A stretch of 6,431 bases of DNA from contig CALBTS010000870.1 in assembly GCA_937968035.1 (NCBI GenBank), positions 1-6,431 on the forward strand. The letters run 5' to 3'. This DNA comes from an uncultured Methanomethylovorans sp. (GTDB taxonomy: Archaea; Halobacteriota; Methanosarcinia; Methanosarcinales; Methanosarcinaceae). This document shows, in pieces, positions 1-6,431 of this stretch. Each line of letters starts with the position of its first letter. Position 1 is the stretch's first letter. The position numbers and the translations under genes are program-made. The notes below the pieces were generated by a model, which saw nothing but the letters and a program-made list of their open reading frames with translations, had not been told where the DNA came from and did no database searches.

Positions 1-1431
1 AATTGTCCAGTAGGGCTTTTCACGGACAAGAAAGGTAATATTGTTCATTGCAACCATAAACTTACACAAATACTGGACATGCCCGAAAACAAGATAATAG
101 GGCTTCAAGTTACTGATATAATTGACAATGAAATAATCTGGAAAATGTTCTCCTCACATAAGCTGTCTCCAGAACCTGTTAAAACCGAGTACGAGGTAGA
201 TCTGAAAAAACGGCCTGTAAAACTTCGTTCCATATACCTGCCGGAACTGACACCCGAAGGTGAATTAAAGGGCGGCCTTGGAATAATAGAAGACATAACA
301 AAGATAGAGGAAGCAGAACATGTCCAGCAGCAACAAAAGAAACTCCTGGTCAATACTTTTAACGCGATCAATGATCTGATACTGGTCCTCGACAGGGACC
401 TAAGGATCGTGAGCAGTAACTGGAAAGGTCTTGAGGACATATCCGAAGAAGAACGGCAAAAACACCCCTATCGTAATAAGATCCTTACACCCAACTCAGA
501 TTCGTGTGAAAGTATCCATATACTTGAAGCTTTTGCTACAGGTATTCCTAAAGAGGCATTTTGGACAGATCCTGCAGATGGAAGCATCAAAGAGATGAAA
601 GCTTATCCTATCTTCGATGAAGACGGGGAGGCAATAATGATCGTTGAACATCTGAGGGACATAACTGAAATAAAACGCTCGGAAGAAAACCTCATGAAGG
701 CCAATCAAGAGCTGGCAAATGCATATGAGAGCCTGAAATCCCTGGACAGGCTCAAAAATGAATTCCTTTCTAATCTTCAGCACGAGATCAATACGCCCCT
801 TACAAGTATCAAAGGCTTCAGTGAACTTGTACATGACGAAGATCTTGGGCCATTGAATACCGAACAGAAAAAAGCAATGAATAGAGTTGTTGAGAAAACA
901 AAACAACTACAAACGGTCCTGGATTCCCTGCTGTTCGTCAGTTCTGCAACCCATGGTGCTATCAAGTATAATTTTGAAAATTTATCAATAGCCAATATGC
1001 TACATATTTCTTTGAATATAGTAAATGAGAAACTGAAACATAAAGGTCTTGAACTGGAAGAAGGTATACCCTCAGAGCTACCTGAAATTATTGGTGACAT
1101 AGATTATTTGCCCCGGGTTTTTGTTCACATTCTGGATAATGCGATCAAGTTCACAAATAGTGGCGGAAAGATAACAGTATCTGTTGCGGAAGAAAAAGAA
1201 TTTGTCCATTTGATCATCAATGATACAGGTATTGGTATAGCTGAGGCGAATCTGGAAAAAGTTTTCCAGATGTTTTTCCAGTTAGATGGATCATCAACCC
1301 GTAATTACGGAGGTAACGGATTGGGACTCTTTATGTGCAAGATCATAATCGAAGAGCATAAAGGTAAGATCTGGATCAATAGCAAGGAAGGTCAGGGTAC
1401 TACAGTACATATACTGCTCCCCCATACATAG
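1..1431 (+). CDS. PAS-PAS sensor histidine kinase, 5' end missing (partial)
   Basis: The reading frame is open from base 1 to the TAG at 1429-1431 (476 codons). Its first residues (NCPVGLFTDKKGNIVHCN) are already inside a PAS domain, so the ATG at 79 is an internal methionine and the gene begins upstream of the window. Counting codon 1 at base 1, the order is PAS about 1-100 (ending GIIEDIT), PAS about 115-224 (ending EHLRDITE), a short coiled-coil linker, a HisKA dimerisation domain with phospho-acceptor His261 (QHEINTPL), and a HATPase domain with N-box Asn380 (HILDNAIKF), G1 box DTGIGI from 408 and G2 box GGNGLGLF from 437. This is a complete catalytic core: the protein should autophosphorylate and pass phosphate to a response regulator, none of which is in view. 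No membrane segment is visible in this part, suggesting a cytoplasmic sensor; the signal is unknown. It is a paralogue of the next gene. Confidence 0.93.
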   Translation, partial: NCPVGLFTDKKGNIVHCNHKLTQILDMPENKIIGLQVTDIIDNEIIWKMFSSHKLSPEPVKTEYEVDLKKRPVKLRSIYLPELTPEGELKGGLGIIEDITKIEEAEHVQQQQKKLLVNTFNAINDLILVLDRDLRIVSSNWKGLEDISEEERQKHPYRNKILTPNSDSCESIHILEAFATGIPKEAFWTDPADGSIKEMKAYPIFDEDGEAIMIVEHLRDITEIKRSEENLMKANQELANAYESLKSLDRLKNEFLSNLQHEINTPLTSIKGFSELVHDEDLGPLNTEQKKAMNRVVEKTKQLQTVLDSLLFVSSATHGAIKYNFENLSIANMLHISLNIVNEKLKHKGLELEEGIPSELPEIIGDIDYLPRVFVHILDNAIKFTNSGGKITVSVAEEKEFVHLIINDTGIGIAEANLEKVFQMFFQLDGSSTRNYGGNGLGLFMCKIIIEEHKGKIWINSKEGQGTTVHILLPHT

Positions 1432-1473
1432 AGTTGAAGAAATAAAAAGTAAGGGCAGATCATTATAATTAGC

Positions 1474-1494
1474 TTTTTTTCCTATCGGGAAAAA
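1474..1494 (+). terminator. Probable T-tract terminator after the first kinase
   Basis: Seven consecutive T (1474-1480) lie 43 bases past the TAG of the first kinase, the kind of oligo-T signal that ends archaeal transcripts. The tract also forms one arm of a small hairpin: 1475-1482 pairs with 1487-1494 around a TATC loop, with one G-U pair. The hairpin may be incidental because archaeal RNA polymerase does not need one. Confidence 0.45.
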
Positions 1495-1502
1495 CTCTGT
1501 TC

Positions 1503-1511
1503 TTTATATTA
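1503..1511 (+). promoter_or_regulatory. Candidate TATA box for the second kinase (distal)
   Basis: TTTATATTA is a good archaeal TATA-box match 62-70 bases before the GTG start at 1573. It would place transcription start near 1530-1537 and leave a 5' leader of about 40 bases without a recognisable Shine-Dalgarno site. It competes with the AT box at 1541-1550; the sequence alone does not decide. Confidence 0.35.
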
Positions 1512-1540
1512 TGCTACCTTTTACCTGTAATGGCTGAAAA

Positions 1541-1550
1541 GATATTTAAT
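1541..1550 (+). promoter_or_regulatory. Candidate TATA box for the second kinase (proximal, leaderless)
   Basis: GATATTTAAT is preceded by a purine-rich GAAAA that could act as a BRE element. Its centre is about 27 bases before the GTG at 1573, the usual TATA-to-start distance in archaea, so transcription would begin at or beside the start codon. That would explain why no Shine-Dalgarno site precedes this gene. Confidence 0.35.
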
Positions 1551-1572
1551 CCATAATGAGCCACAAAATCAT

Positions 1573-3471
1573 GTGGATAATATTTGCATAAATATTCTTG
1601 CACGCGCCTGGAAGGGGGTCTGGGCTGTTGACAGGGAGAACCGGTTCACATTTTTCAATAGAGGAATGGAAGATATTTCCGGCCTGAGGTCAGATGATCT
1701 GATGGATAAGGACCTGATGCTATTACTTCCCGACCAGGAGATCATAGATGAAGTGCATTTTAGGGAACTGTTCCATAAAGCCAGGGAAAAACTGACACCA
1801 GTAAACTATTCCTTGCTGCCTATTATCACCTCCAGGGGGGAACTTATGGAACAAAGTGGTCAGCTGTTGCCTCTTTTGGATGAGAATGGTGCCTATGATG
1901 GTATGGTTGGCACTGTGGAACACTTCAGTACAAAGAAAATAGGTTCATCGGTCGGAGGAGACGGATCTTCAGAAAGGAAACTGGATGTTATCTACAGGAA
2001 TAGTCCTGTTGTTGCTTTTCTCTGGAGACCGGAACCTGGATGGCCAGTGGTTTTTGTCTCCGAGAATATAACCAGGTTCGGATACCAGGCAGAGGATTTC
2101 ACATCCGGTAAACTGCTCTATAGCGACATAGTGTATCCCGAAGACCTCAGTGGCCTTACTGCCGAAGTATCGGATTTCGAAAGGCATGGACAACCATACT
2201 TTATCAGAGAATATCGCATCTTAACGCACAGTGGAGAAATAAAATGGGTCACAGAAAGGTCAATGCTGGCAAGAGATGAGGTGGGAGGGCCTAGCTATTA
2301 TCAGGGTATCATTATTGATATCACACATATCAAAGAGATGGATATCGCACTCAAGGAATCTGAAAACAAATACAGGCTGATTTTTGAGAATTCCCCGCTT
2401 GGCATTTTCAACTTTGATAAGGATGGCACTGTTACCCATTGTAACGATAAGATATCGGAAATCCTGGGCATACCTAAAGAAGAGATAATAGGTTTCAACA
2501 TGAATATTTCTTTGAGAGATGAAAAGATGAAAGCGGCCTTCAACGAAGTGCTCTTACTAAGGCCGGGACACTTTGAGGGAGAATATCGGGCTCAGGGAAA
2601 TGGTAAAACAGCATTTATAAAAGTTGATTACAGTCCAAACACATCATATGACGGTACGTTGCTGGGCGGAGTGGGCATCGTTGAGGATATAGGTGAGCGC
2701 AAGATCGCCGAAGAGAAATTGAGAGAATATGCCGATGAACTTAGCAAAGCTAACAAGGAATTGCAGTCCGTGGACAGGATGAAGAACGAACTGCTCTCAA
2801 ATGTGAGCCACGAGCTAAGAACGCCTCTCACTTCCATCAAAGGATACAGTGACCTCCTTATGGAAGGCACCCTGGGGAAAATGAACTATCAGCAGCTCAA
2901 AGCTGTTAGTACTGTCATCCGCAATACAGAGAGACTTCGGAGACTCGTTGATTCTCTGCTGTATGTAAGCATGGCTGAAGTTGAGGAGATAAAATATGAG
3001 TTTAGCAAGATCGACATCCTTGAGGTCATCGATAATGCTGTGACGGACATGGCAATGCCGATCACTGAGAAGAAAATAGATGTACTGCGTCATGTACAGG
3101 AAGGCATTCCGCAGATAGAAGCCGATGCCAAAAAGATCACGGATATGCTGACCAATGTGCTGGACAATGCTGTTAAATTCACGCCTTCACAAGGTAAGAT
3201 CAGTATTTTTGCTAAAAAAGAGGGAAAAATGGTACATATCAGCATAGAAGACAGCGGAATAGGCATACCTCCAGAATTACTGCCTCATTTGTTTCAGAAA
3301 TTCTACCAGATCGACCCATCCATAAGACGCAAGTATGGAGGTACAGGCCTTGGATTGTTCATTTGCAAGAACATCGTGGAAGCACATAAAGGAAAGATGT
3401 GGATAGAAAGCGAGGAGAAAAAAGGTACTACCGTGCATATCCTGCTTCCTGTCCTTCAAGGTGGTACATAA
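1573..3471 (+). CDS. PAS-PAS-PAS sensor histidine kinase
   Basis: A complete 632-residue soluble histidine kinase. Order: PAS1 about 5-120; PAS2 about 137-252, of the PAS_3 type with the YPEDL and EYRILTHSGEIKWV features; PAS3 about 262-376 (NSPLGIF, GIVEDIGERK); a charged coiled coil about 377-402; HisKA with phospho-acceptor His413 in SHELRTPL; and HATPase with N-box Asn532 (NVLDNAVKF), G1 DSGIGI from Asp560 and G2 GGTGLGLF from Gly589. All motifs for ATP binding and autophosphorylation are present. No signal peptide or membrane helix is seen, so it probably senses a cytoplasmic cue. The start is a GTG: an in-frame stop sits at 1528-1530, there is no in-frame ATG between, and starting at Met31 would cut PAS1. 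No Shine-Dalgarno site precedes it. PAS3 and the kinase core match the upstream gene closely (shared NxPxGxF, HCNxK, LTSIKG and GTTVHILLP), so the pair is a diverged tandem duplication. No adjacent response regulator; ligand unknown. Confidence 0.93.
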   Translation: MDNICINILARAWKGVWAVDRENRFTFFNRGMEDISGLRSDDLMDKDLMLLLPDQEIIDEVHFRELFHKAREKLTPVNYSLLPIITSRGELMEQSGQLLPLLDENGAYDGMVGTVEHFSTKKIGSSVGGDGSSERKLDVIYRNSPVVAFLWRPEPGWPVVFVSENITRFGYQAEDFTSGKLLYSDIVYPEDLSGLTAEVSDFERHGQPYFIREYRILTHSGEIKWVTERSMLARDEVGGPSYYQGIIIDITHIKEMDIALKESENKYRLIFENSPLGIFNFDKDGTVTHCNDKISEILGIPKEEIIGFNMNISLRDEKMKAAFNEVLLLRPGHFEGEYRAQGNGKTAFIKVDYSPNTSYDGTLLGGVGIVEDIGERKIAEEKLREYADELSKANKELQSVDRMKNELLSNVSHELRTPLTSIKGYSDLLMEGTLGKMNYQQLKAVSTVIRNTERLRRLVDSLLYVSMAEVEEIKYEFSKIDILEVIDNAVTDMAMPITEKKIDVLRHVQEGIPQIEADAKKITDMLTNVLDNAVKFTPSQGKISIFAKKEGKMVHISIEDSGIGIPPELLPHLFQKFYQIDPSIRRKYGGTGLGLFICKNIVEAHKGKMWIESEEKKGTTVHILLPVLQGGT

Positions 3472-3485
3472 ATCAATACCGATTC

Positions 3486-3494
3486 TTTTTTAAG
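3486..3494 (+). promoter_or_regulatory. T-tract with possible TATA role between kinase and argH
   Basis: TTTTTTAAG begins 15 bases after the stop of the second kinase. The six T could end the kinase transcript, and the same AT-rich stretch, 58-66 bases before the argH ATG, could serve as a weak TATA box starting transcription near 3515. The 80-base gap and change of function suggest argH has its own promoter, but no other strong box is seen in the gap. Confidence 0.3.
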
Positions 3495-3541
3495 TGTACA
3501 GACCGTAACCACGCTACAACCTGATTCTCAATGAAATGAAA

Positions 3542-3548
3542 GAGGTAA
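3542..3548 (+). promoter_or_regulatory. Shine-Dalgarno site of argH
   Basis: GAGGTAA matches the core of the archaeal anti-SD complement (GGAGGTGATC). The GAGGT core ends 5 bases before the ATG at 3552, a normal spacing, and fixes that ATG as the start. Confidence 0.8.
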
Positions 3549-3551
3549 CAC

Positions 3552-5030
3552 ATGAGTAACATTCTGCGCAGAGGGCGTTTGGCCAGCACGCCTGATGAGG
3601 ACATAATGGAGTTCACTTCTTCAATGAAGTCGGACAAATGGATATTCGATGCGGACATAATGGTGGACTTTGCTCACACCATTATGTTAAAGGAGCAGGG
3701 AATAATAAAGGAACAGGATTGTTCCAGGATCCTCAAGGGATTATTGCGCATCAGGGAAGATGGTATAGGACAACTGGACCACACTTACGAAGACATTCAC
3801 ATTTCCCTGGAATCAAAGCTTATTGATATGGTTGGCGAGGATGTGGGGGGCAGGATGCACTCCGGCAGGTCGCGTAATGATGAAGTTGCAACATGCATCC
3901 GTCTGACCCTGCGTGAAGAAATGCTTGCACTCATGGAAGAATTACATGTTCTTCGCAACACTTTATGTTCACTTGCATCTGAAAACATCGAGACCCTGAT
4001 GCCAGGCTTCACACACCTGCAGCATGCACAGCCCACTACACTGGCCCATCATCTTATAGCCCACATGGACGCTTTGGGAAGGGATACAGACCGTCTCAGG
4101 AGTGCCTACTCACGGGTGAACATCTGTCCTCTGGGAGCCGCAGCTTTTGCTTCCACTGGCTTTAACATAGACCGGGAACGTACCCGACAACTGCTGGGCT
4201 TTGAAGACCTTGTTGAGAATTCCATGGATGCGGTCAGCAGCAGGGATTTCCTGATAGAAGTTACTGCTGTGCTTACAAATCTCGTCATTAACTTAAGCAA
4301 GATGGCAGAAGAACTTGTTATCTGGTCCACCTCAGAATTCGCTTTCATCGAGCTGGATGACCGCTATGCATCCACTTCGTCGATCATGCCACAGAAGAAG
4401 AATCCAGACACTGCAGAACTGCTGAGAGGAAAGAGCGGTGTGGTGGCAGGATCACTGATGGCCCTTATTACCACTTGCAAGGCCCTTCCCTTAAGTTATA
4501 ACCGGGATCTGCAGGAAGCAACTCCTAACATGTGGAAAGCAATGAAAACTGCAAGAAGCTCGGTACGCATGATGGAAGGCATGGTAAGGACCATGAAGGT
4601 CAACAAGGAAGTCATGGCTTCAAAGTCCGTAATGGGATTTACCACAGCCACTGAGCTTGCAGACACGCTGGTAAGGGTAACAGGTATACCCTTCAGGACA
4701 GCCCATCAGATAGTAGGAGTACTTGCAAGAGGAGAAGGAGACATCCATCTGCAACAGATAGATGCTGTGGCGGATAAGGTCCTGGGTATTAAACTCAGCA
4801 GCAAGGGACTTACAGAAGAGATGATATGTGAGGCTCTGGACCCGATCTCCAATATAAAGAAGAGAAGGATCATAGGTGGTCCTGCGTTCGAGGAAATGGA
4901 CCAGGCCATCATCAGAAGAAAAGAAACTATGAAGCAGACCGAGGAAGAGATACGTGCTTTGAGAAATGGCTCAGAAGCTTCTTTAAATGCTCTTGTAGAA
5001 CTTGTGGAACGATACATTACCGAAGCATGA
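3552..5030 (+). CDS. argH: Argininosuccinate lyase
   Basis: Splits argininosuccinate into arginine and fumarate, the last step of arginine biosynthesis; family members are cytoplasmic homotetramers of the fumarase/aspartase superfamily. The 492 residues are the usual archaeal length. Superfamily conserved regions are all visible: HSGRSRND at 103-110, THLQHAQP at 154-161 with His158 as the conserved catalytic-region histidine, and the signature SSIMPQKKNPD from 276, with Ser276/Ser277 holding the mobile-loop catalytic serine and Lys282/Lys283 following. The N-terminus (LRRGRLASTPDEDIMEFTSSM) resembles the family's usual substrate-binding start. The residue before the SS pair is Thr rather than the Gly common in bacterial enzymes; I take this as ordinary variation. 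A good Shine-Dalgarno site supports ATG 3552. The TGA is followed after 27 bases by gatD, so the two are likely co-transcribed. No damage is seen. Confidence 0.97.
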   Translation: MSNILRRGRLASTPDEDIMEFTSSMKSDKWIFDADIMVDFAHTIMLKEQGIIKEQDCSRILKGLLRIREDGIGQLDHTYEDIHISLESKLIDMVGEDVGGRMHSGRSRNDEVATCIRLTLREEMLALMEELHVLRNTLCSLASENIETLMPGFTHLQHAQPTTLAHHLIAHMDALGRDTDRLRSAYSRVNICPLGAAAFASTGFNIDRERTRQLLGFEDLVENSMDAVSSRDFLIEVTAVLTNLVINLSKMAEELVIWSTSEFAFIELDDRYASTSSIMPQKKNPDTAELLRGKSGVVAGSLMALITTCKALPLSYNRDLQEATPNMWKAMKTARSSVRMMEGMVRTMKVNKEVMASKSVMGFTTATELADTLVRVTGIPFRTAHQIVGVLARGEGDIHLQQIDAVADKVLGIKLSSKGLTEEMICEALDPISNIKKRRIIGGPAFEEMDQAIIRRKETMKQTEEEIRALRNGSEASLNALVELVERYITEA

Positions 5031-5045
5031 TCAATGTTATCAACA

Positions 5046-5054
5046 GATGTGATC
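5046..5054 (+). promoter_or_regulatory. Shine-Dalgarno site that sets the gatD start
   Basis: GATGTGATC matches GAGGTGATC, the complement of the archaeal 16S rRNA 3' end, at 8 of 9 positions and ends 3 bases before the ATG at 5058. This favours 5058 over the in-frame ATG at 5034, which overlies no comparable site, only a TGATC right beside the argH stop. Confidence 0.65.
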
Positions 5055-5057
5055 TTC

Positions 5058-6314
5058 ATGGAATTCAAAAAGGGTGACAGGATAAGGATAGAGAAGGACG
5101 GTGCAGAGTACGAGGGTATAGTGATGCCAAGTACTACACACCATATTGTCCTTAAGATGTCTAATGGCTATAATGCGGGTATCTCTCCTGAGAACGCAAA
5201 TATAACCTTGCTTCAGAAAGCTGTAAAGGCCGAGGATGTTAGTGACACCGGCACCTCCGGGGCAAAAAAAGCAACTAAAAACAAACTGCCTAAGGTTTCC
5301 ATCCTCTCCACCGGCGGCACCATTGCAAGCAAGATCGATTACAGGACCGGGGCAGTTACAGCGAGGTTCTCCGCTGATGACATATTAAAAGCGATCCCTG
5401 AACTTACGGAAATTGCAGATCTCTCCGGAAGAGCCATCTATAATATACTTTCCGAGAACATGAGGACCGAATATTGGGAAAAGCTTTCCAGGGCGGTGGC
5501 AGAAGAGATCAAGAACGGTGCAGATGGAATAATCATTGCACATGGTACTGACACGATGATGTATACAGCTGCTGCACTGGCCTTCATGGTCCGCACTCCT
5601 GTGCCCATCGTGTTCGTTGGTTCACAGCGCAGTGCTGACCGGCCAAGCAGTGACAATGCCATGAATGCGATATGTGCAGCTAAAGTCGCAGTAAGCGACA
5701 TCGCCGAAGTGTGTGTGGTGATGCATGGCAGTGAATCGGATGACCTATGCGATATACACAGAGCCACCAAGGTCAGAAAGATGCACACTTCCAGAAGAGA
5801 TGCGTTCAGATCCATTAACTCGGAACCTATAGGCTTTGTGGACTATCTTACCGGGGAGATCCACACTCACCTGGAATATACTAAAAGGTCCTCACATCAA
5901 CTCGAACTTAGAGGCGGCTTCGAGCCAAAATGTGCACTTGTCAAGTTCACACCCGGCGCAAGTCCCGATATAATTTCATATTATCTTGATGCAGGATACA
6001 AAGGTATTGTAATCGAGGGTACAGGACTGGGGCATGTGTCATCCGAATGGGTGCCTATGATAGAACGCGCAACAACCATGAACGTCCCTGTAGTAATAAC
6101 GTCCCAATGCCTTCATGGCCGGGTCTGTGACCGCATTTATGATACCGGCAGGGATATGTTAAAAGCCGGGGCCATTGAGGGAGAAGATATGCTGCCTGAA
6201 GTAGCCCTGGTAAAGCTCATGTGGGCGCTGAAACTGTCTGTTGACCCCGATACTGTGAAAAAAATGATGACTCAGAACATCGCATTTGAGATCAACGAGA
6301 GAAGTTCGGAATAA
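5058..6314 (+). CDS. gatD: Glu-tRNA(Gln) amidotransferase subunit D
   Basis: GatD is the asparaginase-like subunit of the archaeal GatDE complex. It releases ammonia from glutamine or asparagine and channels it to GatE, which turns misacylated Glu-tRNA(Gln) into Gln-tRNA(Gln). From ATG 5058 the protein has 418 residues, in the family range. It has a small N-terminal beta-barrel domain, about 1-58 ([28 protein letters not shown]), a polar Lys-rich linker, then the asparaginase-type domain from about 78. Catalytic residues are all present: Thr88 in STGGTIAS, Thr164-Asp165 in HGTDTM, and Lys241 in KVRKMH. Their spacing equals that of Thr101, Thr177, Asp178 and Lys254 in the Methanothermobacter enzyme as I recall it. 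The N-terminal domain separates it from plain type I asparaginase. An in-frame ATG at 5034 would add eight residues, but 5058 has the better ribosome site. It lies 27 bases after argH and is probably co-transcribed. gatE does not follow. Confidence 0.95.
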   Translation: MEFKKGDRIRIEKDGAEYEGIVMPSTTHHIVLKMSNGYNAGISPENANITLLQKAVKAEDVSDTGTSGAKKATKNKLPKVSILSTGGTIASKIDYRTGAVTARFSADDILKAIPELTEIADLSGRAIYNILSENMRTEYWEKLSRAVAEEIKNGADGIIIAHGTDTMMYTAAALAFMVRTPVPIVFVGSQRSADRPSSDNAMNAICAAKVAVSDIAEVCVVMHGSESDDLCDIHRATKVRKMHTSRRDAFRSINSEPIGFVDYLTGEIHTHLEYTKRSSHQLELRGGFEPKCALVKFTPGASPDIISYYLDAGYKGIVIEGTGLGHVSSEWVPMIERATTMNVPVVITSQCLHGRVCDRIYDTGRDMLKAGAIEGEDMLPEVALVKLMWALKLSVDPDTVKKMMTQNIAFEINERSSE

Positions 6315-6321
6315 AACATCG

Positions 6322-6331
6322 TTATATAAAA
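6322..6331 (+). promoter_or_regulatory. Candidate TATA box for the last gene
   Basis: TTATATAAAA lies 69-78 bases before the ATG at 6400 and is the strongest TATA match in the gap. Transcription would start near 6352, leaving a leader of about 48 bases. A second TATA-like stretch, CTTTTATA at 6339-6346, is the other arm of the overlapping palindrome and would start transcription near 6369. Confidence 0.5.
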
Positions 6332-6346
6332 GTAATTACTTTTATA
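6325..6346. repeat. Perfect 22-bp palindrome (possible operator or terminator)
   Basis: The arm TATAAAAGTAA (6325-6335) is followed at once by its exact reverse complement (6336-6346), with no mismatch and no spacer. It begins 10 bases after the gatD stop and overlaps the best TATA box for the next gene. As DNA it could bind a dimeric regulator that blocks TBP; as RNA it could fold into a 9-bp stem with an AATT loop and end the gatD transcript. I do not recognise it as a known operator. Confidence 0.6.
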
Positions 6347-6359
6347 CCGCAAGGATCGT

Positions 6360-6380
6360 TAGTGAGGAAAAAGATCACTA
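6360..6380 (+). repeat. Short inverted repeat in the leader of the last gene
   Basis: TAGTGA (6360-6365) and TCACTA (6375-6380) are exact reverse complements around a 9-base purine loop (GGAAAAAGA). It would lie inside the leader if transcription starts near 6352, and ends 9 bases before the ribosome site. With only 6 pairs, half of them A-T, it could be chance. Confidence 0.3.
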
Positions 6381-6389
6381 CTCATATAC

Positions 6390-6395
6390 AGGTGA
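6390..6395 (+). promoter_or_regulatory. Shine-Dalgarno site of the last gene
   Basis: AGGTGA is an exact match to the archaeal Shine-Dalgarno core, with 4 bases before the ATG at 6400. It is the main evidence that a gene really starts there. Confidence 0.75.
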
Positions 6396-6399
6396 ATAT

Positions 6400-6431
6400 A
6401 TGTCATTGAACTTAAGGACACATTATACGTC
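6400..6431 (+). CDS. aspS: Start of a gene, probably aspartyl-tRNA synthetase (partial, 3' end missing)
   Basis: Only ten codons and two bases are in the window: MSLNLRTHYT. The LRTHYT string near the N-terminus is, as I recall, characteristic of aspartyl-tRNA synthetases of methanogens, just before the anticodon-binding OB fold. An archaeal AspRS charges tRNA(Asp), and in some species also tRNA(Asn), with aspartate. A clean AGGTGA ribosome site at 6390-6395 supports the start, and the 85-base AT-rich gap after gatD with TATA-like boxes suggests its own promoter. It does not resemble the start of GatE, the expected partner of the preceding gene. Ten residues are thin evidence, so the gene start is fairly sure but the product is tentative. 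Confidence 0.6.
   Translation, partial: MSLNLRTHYT

Noticed and set aside
496..906. A 136-codon open frame on the minus strand inside the first kinase
   Set aside because: It lies fully antisense to the conserved PAS and HisKA coding sequence, has no recognisable domain and no ribosome site was evident; it is a shadow of the real gene.
1432..1572. A possible small RNA gene in the gap between the kinases
   Set aside because: Apart from the T-tract hairpin and the AT boxes, no long stable structure or tRNA-like fold is visible.
1571..1591. An ATG at 1571 overlapping the GTG start of the second kinase
   Set aside because: It is in another frame and stops after six codons; no ribosome site precedes it, so a leader peptide is not supported.
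2008..2064. A hydrophobic stretch (VVAFLW, VVFVS) in the second kinase as a membrane helix
   Set aside because: It is broken by RPEPGWP and lies in PAS2 beta strands; it is too short and too polar for a membrane segment.
4706..5068. A 120-codon minus-strand frame spanning the argH-gatD junction
   Set aside because: It covers the argH C-terminus and gatD start in antisense, is Ser/Ile-rich and matches nothing I know.
5438..5815. A 125-codon open frame on the minus strand inside gatD
   Set aside because: It is antisense to the catalytic region of gatD, whose residues are all conserved on the + strand; low-complexity Ser/Ala-rich composition indicates a shadow frame.
5058..6314. Plain type I L-asparaginase instead of GatD
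   Set aside because: The N-terminal beta-barrel domain and linker, the 418-residue length and the KVRKMH lysine context fit GatD; simple asparaginases lack that N-terminal domain.

Overview
The window looks like chromosomal DNA of a methanogenic archaeon, most likely of the Methanosarcinales. The reasons are a GatD subunit (the archaea-specific Glu-tRNA(Gln) amidotransferase), cytoplasmic multi-PAS histidine kinases of the type common in that order, Shine-Dalgarno sites of the GGTGATC/GAGGT type, TATA-like AT boxes upstream of genes and T-tract ends. The lineage call is inference from protein style and gene content, not from a search. All genes read on the + strand.

Layout. Positions 1-1431 are the 3' part of a PAS-PAS histidine kinase whose start lies before the window; the frame is open from base 1. 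A 141-base gap with a T-tract and TATA-like boxes follows. Positions 1573-3471 are a complete PAS-PAS-PAS histidine kinase that is clearly a paralogue of the first. An 80-base gap leads to argH (3552-5030, argininosuccinate lyase). gatD follows closely at 5058-6314. An 85-base AT-rich gap holds a perfect 22-bp palindrome. The window ends in the first 32 bases of a gene (6400 onward) whose N-terminus resembles archaeal aspartyl-tRNA synthetase.

How the genes work together. The two kinases are soluble sensors that probably arose by tandem duplication; no response regulator is visible, so their output partner is unknown. argH completes arginine biosynthesis. gatD, with a GatE subunit encoded elsewhere, makes Gln-tRNA(Gln) by transamidation. 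If the last gene is aspS, then argH-gatD-aspS is a small amino acid and tRNA-charging neighbourhood. The housekeeping genes look ordinary. The less ordinary items are the palindrome before the last gene, the degenerate cysteine motif in the first kinase, and the SD-less GTG start of the second kinase. I see no mobile element, CRISPR array, tRNA or rRNA.
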